From Gracilariopsis chorda (Eukaryota; Rhodophyta; Florideophyceae; Gracilariales; Gracilariaceae), in assembly GCA_003194525.1 (NCBI GenBank), contig NBIV01000206.1, positions 1-64,000 of the forward strand: 64,000 nucleotides of DNA, given 5' to 3'. The notes under the pieces are model-generated. The model was given only the letters and a program-made list of their open reading frames with translations. It was not told the origin of the DNA and ran no database searches. This document shows positions 32,093 through 44,300 of this stretch, piece by piece (within the stretch, counting starts at the first letter, position 1; each line of letters begins with the position of its first letter). Both the position numbers and the translations under genes were made by a program.

Positions 32093-33086
32093 TTTAAAAG
32101 ATCTCAAGCACACCACACAAAAGAAAAACTGTCCAAAGACCGGCAAAGCAAAAAAAGAAAAGAAAGAAAAAAAAAAAAAAAAGGGATATGGTTGAGAACA
32201 ATTGTGCTACGGGCTGCCAAACGCTTTTATGCACCTAGCACCGAATTTTTCGATCTTTGCAGCAAAGATAGAATATCTTGACCACAAAGAAACCGCCTAG
32301 ATTGGGAACTGACCTGTACAGAGTAAACAGGGGGCCGTGCATGGAGATTCTGCCAGGACTGCGAGATTTACAATCCCAAAATCGCTAGGCAGCTCTGTGC
32401 TGGACGTACTTTAGTCCGAAGACCGTTTCCCTTTAACAGTTCCTTAGATCCAGACAGAGCCGCTGTTGCTCGACTCGTACTCTGTTGTCCCCTTTCTAGA
32501 CTCTTCAAGGGCTAATCCTTCCGCGCAATGCACCTTTTGTGGGGAGCTATCGTACCTCACGTGAAAGCCACACAGAAATAGTTGCCGAACCAATTAAATC
32601 TGGATGACGAACGCGTTGTTTGGTGAGGAAGTTAAACTTAACAGATCCCGCCGGTACCGCCAGCGTACCTTTTTCAAATGTCCTGACTCGCACAGAGTGC
32701 TAGAACCCACACCGTAGGTTAACCACAACGAAGGAGAACGCGAGCGCTCAGTGGACGAGTGCTTTGCACGCTTTTGTATAGCGTGCAATGCGATTGGTGC
32801 ACATGACCGTTGAAAAATAGTAATTAAAACGGTCATGTGCACTGCACTGCAACGGCTCGGTTACTGTAGTGTAACGGTTGGGCTACTTTAGTCAAACGGC
32901 TAGGCTACTGTGGCGTGCAAAAGGCGCCAGGTGGAAACGTGTCGCATTATGCGGTGCAAGATGCCTCTTGGAGCGCATAAAATGCCACGTTTCCTCTTGG
33001 CAGCCTCCTTGCCGATTTTGCAGCCAATGAATGAGCGTTAGCTGACAGACAGACACACAGACAGACAAACTTCCGCTTTAGTAAGA
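32093..33086 (-). promoter_or_regulatory. Family C Helitron 5' region with strong fold-backs
   Basis: No gene. GTGCACATGACCGTT (32797-32811) pairs perfectly with its complement at 32828-32842 around a 16-base loop. Just beyond lie three 22-23 bp repeats of AACGGCT-GGCTACTGTAG type (about 32849-32918) and a longer imperfect fold-back built on GGAAACGTG/CACGTTTCC (about 32932-32995). A poly-A/G stretch lies near 32145-32185. This presumably includes the promoter; that is inference. Confidence 0.55.
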
Positions 33087-33091
33087 GGGGA

Positions 33092-35637
33092 CAAGTGGCT
33101 CCATTGCGTGCTTCGCACGCGTTAAGGAGTGAAAGAAGCATTAGAGTGAGAGGAGTATTGATGTAGCGTGTTTTGGGTAGTTTGTTTGTAGAATGCAAGT
33201 ATTTTTGGGGAGGGAAAGGGGAGAAGAAAAGAAAAAATGTAAGAAAGAAGAAGAGGTTTACTTAAAGCTATCAAGTTCCTCTACGAAATAACTTCTGGGT
33301 ACACCACCTTATTGGTAGAGGTGCTACCGGCAGGGAGACAGGCCACGATGTTGGACGGGTTGGTAGTCCAAGAAAAGGCGACATACAGCTGGCCATGCGT
33401 GAAACAGCCATCACGCAAATCCAGTCCGATGCGACCACTATACGACTGACCCTGTGCCTTATTGGTAGTGATGGCAAGAAATACACGTACTGGGAACTGG
33501 GTGCGAGTGAAGTTGGGAACCAGAAAGTTGTCGTCTCCAGGTCCAAAGGGCATGCGCGGCAGGCAAATTGCGTTGCCACGATTTACTCCAGAAGCGATTC
33601 GAAGAAACAGTACGTTGCTTTGCATGGCTTCTGCGGTATAGATGGCACCATTGACGTGGCCGTTTGAGGGATCCAGGTTGCGAAGGAGCATAACCACAAA
33701 GCCCTTTTTGAGTTTGAGGCGGTGGTCTGGCAGCGCTGACCCGGAAGTCAGAGTGTTGAGCATCTCGACAGGGTACTGCAGCGCGGCACCGTCGTCGTCG
33801 CTCACCTTGTCCGCACTGAGTTACGTGCGATACGCGTCAGGTATCATGTGGCCTATATAGTCGTTGAGCTCTGGTAGGCGATAGTTTCGTGCGGGTATAA
33901 TCGCTGTTGACGTTAGCCAATCCGCATCTATGTCCCTTTGAGCGATACCATGAAAGACCATACGGACCATGGTGCAGAACGACTGCACACATTGTACGGA
34001 CTCTGGCAGGGTGAAGGGGTGCTTTGGCGGGACAGTGCCTGGCAGTCTGCCTTCTCCGATCTGCAAGAGCGTGTTTGGAAACTGCAGTACTTCCTGTGTG
34101 GCTGTGGGGTCTCTACGGAGCGCAGAAAGGGGCATCTTCTCAGTCAATCTCAAGGTGCGAAAGTGAGAAAAGAGACTTGAGCGTTTGATGCATGCGTTGA
34201 CGATCACTGATCGAGAGCCACCACGAACAACGGGAAGGATCTGCCGAAAATCGCCAGAAAGCAATACGAACTTGCCTCCAAAGGGGAGCTGCGAGAGCGT
34301 TATGTCACGGAGAGTGCAGTCTACGGCTTCGACGCAGAAGCGATGACACATTACGATCTCGTCCCAGATAATGAGGTCGACGTTCCTCATCCGAGTGGCC
34401 AGGTGCGAGTTGACCGGGATGTTGCACGTGCTCTCAGCGGTGGCTGGGATGGGAATCCTGAACACGGAGTGGGCCGTCCGACCGCCCTCAAGCAGTATGG
34501 CTGCTACAGCAGACGTGGCTACCGTAAGGACGGACTTGCCACGAAGGCGTAACGTGGCCTGAATCGCCTTGGAGAGGAAGGTCTTGCCGGTTCCACGCGG
34601 AGCATCCAAAAAGAAAACGCGAGTGGTTGGCTGCATCGGCGTAGAAGGACCACCAAGACCCTGCAAGCTCTCCGCGGACACCCCAGGCAGGATGGCCCCC
34701 ACGACGGTATTGAACGCCAGACGCTGGCGCTCATTGAAGAAAGGGAGGGCAGCTTGCACAGTGTCGTTCAGCTCCGACTGGATGTGCTGCGGAGACCGAG
34801 TTGGAGCGCGCAATTCCGGTAGGTGCTGCATGGGTGTCGGAAGACCGTATGATGACAGAGACGCCAATGGGCCACCCATTTCTTGCAATGCCTTTTGCAC
34901 TTCTAAGAGAACGTAAGAGCTGGCTCTTTCGTCGTCAGCCAGTGCTTGCATCATGCCGCGATGTCGAGCGCATATATCCTGCAGGAACATCGATAGATGC
35001 TGCTCCCACAGAGAATGGGGGTCCGACGGCTCGCAGTGAAGCAAGATGGTGGCAAACAAATGAGAGAGCGGAACAAATGATGAGCGAAAGGACTCGCGTA
35101 GTGCCCGTCTCCACTCGCTGTCGTCGGCGAGAAGGCCCATCTTGAGGCAGGCCTCCTTGAAGCTACCACACTGCTGACCATCCAAGTTGCGGAGATGCTG
35201 AAAGGAAGTAGCACCCGCTGTGTGGGTCAAGAGTAAGCGAAGGTAGTACCCCTCACCCTCTCGTGGACTGGCAGTGTAAATGCACCCAACTAGATGCGCA
35301 CCGCTGCCAGTGAAGTCGTATAGATCGGCTGCTGCAGCAGCGGTTGAGGAGGAGGTGGGCTGGCTTCGAGACACCGAACGACGTCGGAGATATGCACGCG
35401 GCTTCCAGCATTTGTTTGATTTGTCTCAAATAAAGTACCTCGGGAACTGGGCATAAGGGATATGCTGTGCGCCGGGTACTTTTGGTTGGCCACAAACCAC
35501 TCAGTCATCTTGGTTCCTGCCCGCTCTCTGTTAGCAGCAGAGTGCTCGTCGCCTTCCTGGAAGAACACCGTATGATGATCTTCGAAGTGTACTTCAAGCC
35601 GCACGACGGGTGGATTGCGATCGACAATGTCGGATGC
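33092..35637 (-). mobile_element. 5'-truncated family C Helitron, head to tail with the full copy
   Basis: On the minus strand this copy begins abruptly at 35637 inside the Rep-to-helicase linker and runs to the 3' hairpin GCGTGC-GAA-GCACGC and CTTG at 33095-33092. Five bases later (33086) the full family C copy starts. The two copies are thus arranged head to tail, as in family A. Its helicase is much better preserved than that of the full copy. Confidence 0.8.
33281..35374 (-). pseudogene. Family C helicase, one in-frame stop
   Basis: A PIF1-type helicase of about 698 codons in one frame, interrupted only by a TAA at 33823-33821 where related proteins read T-Y-L. Motifs: DAPRGTGKTFL (Walker A, near 34590), IIWDEI (Walker B), LSGDFRQILPVV, TINKAQGQS-like TTNKAQGQS and HGQLYVAFS. 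The N-terminal linker has LRLLLTHTAGATSFQHLR, typical of canonical Helitrons. The upstream Rep domain is missing through truncation at 35637. There is no clear ATG at the left end of the open frame. Confidence 0.85.
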
Positions 35638-35880
35638 AACAAAAATAGTTATAGTTTATTTTGCGCATACGTAGGTTTCGCAGTACTGCAAACGTATACC
35701 CTTCTAACAAAAATAGTTATAGTTTACGTAGGGCATACGTAGGCTGCGCATTACTGCAAAAAGTATACCCCTCTAACAAAAATAGTTATAGTTTACGTAG
35801 CGCATACCTAAGCTGCGCAGTATTGCAAACGTATACCCTTCTAACAAAAATAGTTTTAATCTATTTAATGCATAAGTAAG
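35638..35880. repeat. 68-bp minisatellite, about 3.5 copies
   Basis: Repeats begin at 35638, 35706, 35775 and 35843, each opening AACAAAAATAGTTATAG and containing GCATACGTAGG and GCGCAGTACTGCAAA. The array starts exactly where the truncated family C Helitron ends. It could be the 5' region of the older Helitron that follows, or a separate satellite caught at a break. Confidence 0.75.
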
Positions 35881-36220
35881 ACATATAGTTATAGAAACGT
35901 AGAACGCTGTAACAAGAATAGGGGCAAACTATACGTTGCATACGTAGGTAAATCATACTCCATATGTATTGACGTCTGAAACCAACACCGAATAAGAATG
36001 CAATGCATATATACTTGGCAAAGTACTGCAAATGTCAACTATTCAGGTACTGATGGTGTCAAAAACATCTTGAGACAATGAAGACAACATTTATACGTAT
36101 ATGTCAGGCGGGAAACTATTGTGCAACAACAGTTCTCTCCTTAAAGGACAGAGACGGTACAGGTTCCATTGAAAGGTGATTACCAAATCTCTCAACCTCT
36201 CTCCGGTTCTCTCATTCCGA

Positions 36221-36349
36221 CATGGGTTCTTCTTCGCATCGACCCCCATCACGACGTGGTGGTCGCCGGTTCAGGAGCAGGCCGTCGTCCAAGACAGAAT
36301 ACACAGCCCGTGCATCAACGAGACGTAACCGAAGAGCTTGGGCAGGTTG
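36221..36349 (+). pseudogene. Possible N-terminal remnant of the old Helitron
   Basis: A 42-codon frame starting at an ATG reads MGSSSHRPPSRRGGRRFRSR and continues basic. It resembles in composition the GGRR-rich start of family A ORF1 and lies at the right place, ahead of the Rep remnant. The match is by composition only. Confidence 0.3.
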
Positions 36350-36779
36350 ACTTAGAAACCAGAACCGAGCTTCCTCAAAATGCTACGGAACCTCATTACC
36401 CTGAAGAGATATACTTGAACTCCTCTCATTCTTCCGGTATCCAACAGGAACGAGATAGGATGATTATGCGGTTCGGTGGAAGACTTCGCCAAGGCATTCA
36501 CTATGGAGCAGAATATGTCTGGGATGCAAGGGCAGAAAATATTCGTCAAGGCCTCGCACGTCCAAGCTCTTCATAAGCGGAGTGCCAACCAATCACTGGC
36601 AAACTTCCAGCGTGTTGTGGAACGTGCGGTGCAAACGGCCATCAAGCACCTCGGTGTCCTCTCAAAGATTCGAGGGATGCGAACAACTGAGACGAAAGGA
36701 GCCTAAACTGGGCAGAACAATCTATGCGAAGACCGTAAACCGATATTGTGCTGCTGAAATCTGGTACTCTTCTTCAGCA

Positions 36780-37852
36780 ATGGTTGCTTCGTACTAGCAC
36801 AAACATTGGAGACTTGAGACTTCGTTAGTTGGAAACAGAACAGATGAGAATGGTTGAAGAACGGGAGCTGCAGGCTGGAACCCATACGGAAAAAGATGAA
36901 CTAGGCCTTCCCGGTAAACTTTTCCTTCCCGGTAATCACAAAAACTCTCCGGCGTACTGGAGACACAAACAACTGGATGTGCAAGCAATGGTAGCTCGAC
37001 TGGGCTCTCCGACGCTTTTATTCACAGTCACAATGAGCGTATGGCTGGAAGAGATGAAAAGGCTTAGTATAGAAAACCAAAACACCGGAGCATTTTCTCC
37101 ACAGGGAAACAGATGCCGTCCTTTTAATAGGCCAGATCTTATTGCAAGAGTGTACAACCAGTATACGAATTCAATCATGAAGGATCTACAGAATAATTCA
37201 GAAGAGCTCTTTGGCTTGAAATGCATTGGGATTGCCGCCAAACGTGAGTTCCAGAAGAGAAATAGTCTACATCATCACATTCTTCTTTGGTTGGAGGGGG
37301 GTGTAATTGAAGATCCTGAGATCATTGACACATTGATCAAAGCGGAACTGCCTCGGGGTGACTCGACTGAAGAACAGGAACTCCGAAAATTGGTGAAAAA
37401 AATTCAATATGCACAGACACTCTCCATATTGCGGTGGTCGTACCTCTGACGGGAGGTGCAGATTTGGGTATGATCGACAAGAAATTGTGGCTGAAACAAC
37501 GATAAATTAGTACAAAAATTGAGTGACCTACAGACGAAGAAGGACAGGAGATTTTAAAGTCGTTCCGTATAATCCTGATCTCACAATGGAGTACAAGGCT
37601 CATATCAATGTTGAAAGAACCCAAAGGGACAGCATCGTTGCATACCTGATGAATTATGCTTCCAAGAGTGCCAAAGAACAGGATTTGGTTGTATCAAGTC
37701 GAACGGAAAACCAATCAAGTGCACAGAGCGACATGCTTCAAAATGAGATCAGGGCGTACATGAGAGTGAGAGTGGTGGGCGCGGTTGAAGCTGCATGGAA
37801 CCTCTTTGAGTTGAGGCATTTTTGCATCAATCCCAACTCTACAGGCACTTGA
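36780..37852 (+). pseudogene. Rep domain of the old Helitron, broken
   Basis: Reading 36829-37449 gives AYWRHKQLDVQAMVARLGSP, RPDLIARVYNQYTN and the HUH site H-H-H (SLHHHILLWLEGG, near 37270), then, after frame changes, the tyrosine motif YLMNY (37638-37652) and the conserved NEIRAYMRVRVVGAVEAAWNLFE. Order and spacing follow the intact Rep at 10805-14608. Several stops and shifts separate the parts. Confidence 0.8.
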
Positions 37853-38540
37853 CACACATCTCTGTGGAGAGCGACAGGTTTTGATTCGAAACGTAAGACT
37901 GCCTAGACGTCTGAAGTCATCCCTGCTGGAAAGATATTTCAGAAGACCCTCGCGGTACATGGACTTGGACTACATTACATAATACGAGACTGTAATTGTA
38001 TACGATAAGCTACCCCGCTCTTTACCAGATTCTCACTCCACTCGGGATGGAAGAAATCCACGAATGTACGTAGTGCAGCGATCCGAAAATGATCGAACTG
38101 TGACTCGAATTAGATTTTCTTCTCCCGCAAATCCCGAACTCTTCGCTCTTTGAATATTGATCATGAACTCTGCATTCAGCTCCTTTGATGAGCCGAAACG
38201 TGTTGGGAGCAAATCCTACTCAAATTATAGAGAAATGGCATTAGCCCGTGGACTATATATCCATGGTGCCGAGTACGAAACGGCTTTTCATGAGGAAGTA
38301 AGATAACATGCTACTCCTGCTGAGCTGCGTTACTTGGTTGTCACTTCCTTTCAACAAGGGATAAATCCTAAAACTGAGATTGAAAAGCACAAACAAGCTC
38401 TAACTGCAGATATAACCGAGGGAATCAGAGCACAAAAAAGAGAAGAACTACTTTGAAGAATCATTGAGATTTCGGACAAAACTGGCGGTCGGCTTATCAG
38501 AAATGATCCATTCTTTCATCGTACTTTATCACAACTTCAT

Positions 38541-40142
38541 CTCAGAGAGAGCGAACTGCAATTAGCAGAGGAGCAAGCTGAAGTACATCGCAGGTCTTCT
38601 TCGAGGTCCAGGCGGAGGTTAAAAGAGAGATATGATGATCTGAAAGAAGGCCGGAAGCAAGTGTTTGACAAAATAATGAGAGAAATACAATACCGAGATA
38701 GAATCGGAGAGTCTGAAACACGCAACACACACGGAAGCGTTTTCTTTTTACAAGGACGAGCCGGGACAGGGAAGACCTATGTCCTATTTTTGCTGAGAGA
38801 TTTTGTTGAGCACGAAGGCTTATCGGTGCAGATGACAGCCACAACAGGTATTGCTGCTCTCCTATATGAAGGTGGAAGAACTTTGCATAGTGTGCTTGGA
38901 TTGGGAGTTGATGACAACAGAGATTCGAAAGGTAGAGAGCGTCGAACACTTCCCAAGTACGGACCACGATGAAAGAGAGCCGAACTAGTACGGAAGACTA
39001 GTTTGCTGGTAATTGATGAAGCTTCAATGTGCCCGACAATGCTCTTCGAGATTGTAAACACCGTACTGCAGGACTTAAGAAACTCTACGAAAGACTTTGG
39101 AGGCATGGTCGTAGTTATGGCAGGCGATTATTTGCAACTGCTTCCAGTCGTTCCAATAACGATAACAGTATCCGAAAGGGATGGGACAATTCGTGTTATT
39201 CCAGTGAGTCTCCTACGGGAGCTTCCATGGTACTCTTGGGAGCTTTGGGACAGAAGAGCCAAATTTCTTCGCCATACAGAACGGGTTCGTCAACAAGATT
39301 ATCCAGTTTTTGCAAAAGGTTTGATCAGTCTTGGTCGTGGGAAGTTTCGAGTATCTGCAATGCTTCCGCTTATGTCTACGTCAGATGTAAACGAAGCATA
39401 CAAGTTGCTTTGGAAATGGTTTACAACACGGAAGAAAGAAGATGTCAAGCTCAACTGATTAATTGTTGCGCCAACAAACCCACTAGTAGAGGAACATAAC
39501 CAGAATCCATTGGAGTATTTCTCAGGAAGGATGTCTGACTTGAAGTCTGCAACGACGATCGTTCCCCACCGAGGGCCAAACGGTGAAAACTTTCACACAA
39601 ATAGTATCATTGGACCTGAATTGGAGTATAACTACGCTCCAACTGGAGTCCTGCACCACCATTTGAAACTAAAGTTGGGTGTTCCTGTTATTGTGATTCA
39701 AAATGTACTTCATCCAAACTTGCTGAATGGAAAGATGGTTATCGTTACCAGCATTTCTCGCAGATTGATTCGACTTTCTGGCATTGATGAACATGGGAAA
39801 ACTCAGCAAAGCTTTTTACTGCACCGCATTGACTTTGTTTTCGAGTTTCCAGATGTGAAAATACAACGTCGACAGTTTCCCATCAGATTGGCATTTGCAG
39901 CAATTGTGCATAAATTGCAAGGAATAACGCTGAAGAAAATGATACTTGACTTTCGAACAAACTTTTGTTCCCCGGTTCAAGTCTATGTTGGAATTTCGCG
40001 TGTCAGAACATCTGATGATGTGCTACTGCTGCATATTGAAGACGAGACGCCTCGAAATGCGCAGGATTTCCATCCAAGGCCGGTGATCATCAAAAAATCT
40101 GATCTACAAGAAGCTGTAGACTTTGTAGAGGGGCGTCATTAG
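38541..40142 (+). pseudogene. PIF1-type helicase of the old Helitron, broken
   Basis: Walker A GRAGTGKT near 38757-38780, LLVIDEAS near 39004-39030, MAGDYLQLLPVVP near 39118, the linker with MSTSDVNEAYKLLWKWFTTRKKEDV, then IRLAFAAIVHKLQGITL and VYVGISRVR in the final frame (39510-40142). Stops lie near 38970 and 39457. The C-terminus is well preserved, and the end of the frame lies about 60 bases before the terminal hairpin. Confidence 0.85.
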
Positions 40143-40250
40143 TTTGACATAGTTTATTTTATGCGTAAACCAAAATTTGTGTATATATCTTTTGCAAACT
40201 TTTGGCCGCGGCGCAAAGCGCCGCCTGCGTCCGAAGGCCACTTTTCCTTT

Positions 40251-40524
40251 TATTTGCTTTGAATATTTATATATCTGGAAATTATCCACAAGAAAACATC
40301 TTCTTTACGTAGAGAAGGTTTCCCAGTTTTGTACATAAAACAAGCTCTTAGCGCAAACCAGATGACTTACGTTTGTGCAAATACCAACTTGGGTTAAACG
40401 GATTCTGCTCATTGGCTCGTTCCTAAAAACAAGTCTTGGCCCTGTAACATGTTGTGAAAAAACGTGACGCCAACACTACATCTGGTACAAGTTTATTCCA
40501 GTGTACCAAATACATACAGATTTT
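40251..40524. other. Spacer next to the gypsy insertion
   Basis: No gene seen. The last 60 bases (CTGGTACAAGTTTATTCC onward) are about 70-80% similar to 46790-46840 on the other side of the gypsy element, so the insertion landed in one of two diverged direct repeats. Confidence 0.4.
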
Positions 40525-40529
40525 GATAT

Positions 40530-41258
40530 TGTGGGCGCCATCACAAATCGTTGACGCAGGGGGGCCAAACTTAGCAATAAAGTAGGCTAAAAAGGGTGTT
40601 TTCGTAGCTGAAAGCCCTGTAGAGATGAAAATGATAAACAGAAAGAGCGAAGAAAAGGAAATGCAGGGAACAAAAGTACTCAACCTGCTAAGCAAATATG
40701 AAAACAAAATGGAGAGCAAAATTCTCAATCCCAGAAAACTTCTTCAAAACTTCTTGAAACGGCGCGCGACCAAAGACTTTCGCCAATGACCACTAGGAGT
40801 CAGACTCCCAGCTTCCGGTCAGAAACTCCGGATGTGTAGCGACTTTTGCAGATTGTCTACTTCTGTGCTAACCAGAAGCAGACGCGTAGAATCCCTGTAG
40901 AGCTTCCAAAGGAGTGTTCCTAACCACGGTATGTGTATGAGTGTGATGTTGAGCGGAGTCCAGACCGATTTCAAGGCCTCAACATGCCCTTTCACAGCGT
41001 CTAAAAGCACTTAAAATAACGCAGAAACGCATTGCTACTTTCTACTTAGTCATGTATGCGTCTTTGTTACTCCATTGGCTTCTAGCAGCCTCTGGAGCTA
41101 CATACAAACCAATAAAACTCCGTCTTCTGGCGCCAGAGTCACTTAAATACAGTAGCACGGCTGGGCCAGCGAAGCAAAGAATGCTCTGGGAGGTGCTGGA
41201 ACACTCTTCAAGTGTGTTACAGCAGTGCCAGAACATTCTACACGTTTCGTGACCAACA
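40530..41258 (-). repeat. 3' LTR of the gypsy element
   Basis: 729 bp, TGTGGGCGCC...GACCAACA on the plus strand. It matches the other LTR along its whole length apart from many single differences and the 334-bp extra segment of the 5' LTR. Confidence 0.9.
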
Positions 41259-41392
41259 TAGCCCCCACCTGAACATTTGGTACGCCGCGGCAGCCTCTAG
41301 TTCTAGTTTTCCGAAGGGCGCGCAAAGAACCTTTTCAAACAACAGGCATGAATTCCATTGCGAATGTAGCGGTTGTGCGGGAATACCACAGT

Positions 41393-44300
41393 CTACCTGG
41401 TAAGCTTAGCTGTCACAAATCGACATGGCCCAAAGTACTTGGAAGAAAACGCACGCCACTTCACTGTGGTAATCATAGCCTTTCCTAGAGCAACAAGGAC
41501 CAGATCACCGACTGCAAACTTCGTTATCGTCTTCATCGAACTGTGTTGATGACGTTCCATCTGAGATCGCTTAGCTTTTGTATTGGATGCTGCCAATACC
41601 TCCAACTCTCTGAATTTATGAGAAGAGTCTCCATGAATTGGTACAAGACCATTTTCTTTCAAATTCATACGTGGTTTCACGCCGTAGAGCAGCTCAAAGG
41701 GCGAAATTCCACTAGCGAGTTGACAGCGGTGGTATCCATAGAGAACTGAAGCCAATTGCTCATCCCAGGTCGAGTGGTTGGAGAGCACCATTTTTCCTAT
41801 AGCTCTTTTCAGAGTGCCAATCATTCTCTCTGCTCTGCAATTTTACATCGGAGCATAAGCTATGTGGTAACATTGAATTATTTGTAATTAATTCAATGTT
41901 ATCACATAATGGATGTAAAAAAACCAACATACGTGTATGAAGGCTGCTTTAATACGTAGGTAATGGCGAAATTCTCTGACATGCATCACAGCTCTTCACA
42001 GAGTCCCCGATTTCTTGATACATAGTCGGCCACCAAAACCGCTCAGTGATAAAGTTTCGTATGGCTGCAACTTCCCAGTGTCCGATTTCGTCGTGAAAGG
42101 ACTCAATGATGTCCCGTCACCAGGTGATATCCGGAACAACTAGTACATTGTGCCACCCTCCTGAACTATTTTACTTCCAGGACCAGAAACCGCTTCAAGT
42201 TACGCCAGATTGCTTGACGAATATATGTTTCACTCTCATCCATTGGGAACCCACAACCGTAGCAGGCAATATTCGAATAATATGGTTCGAGTCCGGAAAA
42301 TTGCTCAGCTTCAACTGCAAGGCAAATAAAATCTCCTTCATCTTCATGTGAGTCCACCTTGTCTTCGTGGTGAATCCCAGAAAGGTAGTCTGCAGCACCA
42401 TTATCCTTGTCTGCACGACACACAATCTCAAAGTCGTACTAGGCTAGGAAGTCAAGCCATCGGGCTAGGCGTCCATGTATGCCCCGCTTCTGGAAAGCGT
42501 AGCGTAACGCCATATGATCTGTGATAAACTTGAATGGAACCGAAGAAAGAAGGTACACCCTGAACTTCTTGAGCGCGAAGACGACTGCCAGTTCCTCTCG
42601 CTCACATGCGGAGTAATTCCTTTCAGCTGAGGTCATAGTACGACTGGCCACTGCAATGGATGAGTTCTCCCGTCTTGTTTCTTTTGCGTCAACACTGCGC
42701 CCAGAGAACCGCTAGATGCATCGGTCTCTACGAGAAAGGGCTTCTCAAAATCTGGAAATGACAAAACGGGAGGCTCCCTCATCTTCTTTTTCAAGTCACA
42801 AAAGCATCAATCATGTCCTCTGTCTATGCCAAAGTCTTATTTTCTGACGTTGCGTTGTGAAGTACGGCGGATGTCTCAGCAAAGTTTCTGATAAATCGAC
42901 GATCATACCCTGGTAGACTTAGAAACGACATAAGCTCTGTCGTAGTAGTAGGTATGGGTGCTTCTTGAATGTTGTCAATATTTGACTGGTCCACAGATAC
43001 GCCACTTTCATTAATGACATGCCCAAGAAGTGATACCCTCGGCAATGCAAAGAAACACGTCGAAAACTTGAGCTTAAGACCATGCGTCCTTATGCGGTTG
43101 AAGACTAGGCTCAAATGAGAAACATTTTCTTCGAGGCTCCTTGAAATTATCACGACGTGATCAATGTATACGCGAACAAAAGCAAGTCCCCGGAGCACAT
43201 GGTTCATCATACGCTGAAATGTGGAAAGGGAATTCATAAGGCCAAACGGTATGACTTCAAACATTAGAAGCCCCGTATCTGCAAATCAAGCTGGTCATCT
43301 TTTTGCAACCTTCAGACATCTTGACTTGCCAATACCCTGAGAAAAGATCAAGGGTAGTGAAAAAAAAACATCCTCCAAGGTCGTCAAATATTTCTTTCAT
43401 GCGGGGTAGTGGCCATCGATCAGCTTTCATGGCTCTATTCAGTTCGCGATACCCAACGCAGAACCTTGGACTTCCATCTTTTTTGGAAGCAATGACGACT
43501 GGAAGTGACCATGCAGAAGCGGAAGGGGTAATAATGCCAGCCTTGAGTAACAGATCAATTTCCTTGCGGACGAACTCATTGTGCTTAGGAGATATTCTCC
43601 TGGCTCTGGAATATATTGGCTTATGAATTTTTAGCTCAAAATAGTGAGATACAGAGACTTGTGCAGGAGGAAGGTCCATCAGAGACCAAGCGAGTACATT
43701 GGAATCTTGCAAAAAAGAACTTATCTCGTTCCCCTCTTTTCAGGAACATGGATAGCTTAGAGAACAGCAGCTCTCTTTTTGATTGTCACCAGAGATGTCC
43801 AAATGTGGTATCATTTCGCCATGATCACCTTGACTTTTGTCTGTAAAAGCGACAACGAGTTCATTATCTTCTTCTTCAGAGGTTCTCTCATCATCAAAAG
43901 CAGCATCAGAGTCGGATGTAAAGTCATCGCTATTAATGTGAACTTCTTCTTCGTCCGGAACATCAACGCGAGCGTAATCGAAGCCAGGTATGACTCTCTT
44001 CGCGGCAATTTTCATCTTCAATTGCTGATTGTCGAGGTCAAGACAAGCCTGAAACGTCTCAAAAGTGGGACAGCCGACTATAACTTCAAACAGAAGACCA
44101 TCGATAACGAGAAAGTCTAGTGGAACAGACATGCCTTCAAACGAGATAGGCACATCATGAAGTATACCCTTACATACGGTGTTGTGACCGTTAGGTACAG
44201 TTATCTTCTTCGACGTATCCTTCGGTTCTATTGACAACTTTTCACAAAGCTTGGTAGAAATGAGATTTGGCACTGCTCCAGTAATGCTTCGGTTTCAGTT

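Larger units (their letters stand above)
27019..33086 (-). mobile_element. Canonical Helitron, family C, full length (about 6.07 kb)
   Basis: Read on the minus strand the element starts TCTTACTAAAGCGGAAG followed by GTCTGTCTGT repeats (33086 downward), a 5' end like those of canonical Helitrons, and ends with GCGTAC-GAA-GCACGC, 11 bases, then CTTG at 27022-27019, followed by T. It carries about 0.94 kb of 5' non-coding sequence, a broken Rep-helicase gene (about 32092-27204) and a short 3' tail. It shares the CTTG end and GAA-loop hairpin with family A, although the proteins belong to a different Helitron branch. Confidence 0.8.
35881..40250 (+). mobile_element. Old Helitron related to family A
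   Basis: The 5' limit is not clear. Coding remnants run from about 36221 to 40142, and the 3' end shows the family A hairpin plan in eroded form (GGCGC-AAA-GCGCC at 40210-40222, then CCGAAGGCC and a CTTT end near 40247-40250). Protein similarity to the intact family A copy is clear but far from identical, so this is an older branch. Confidence 0.7.
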
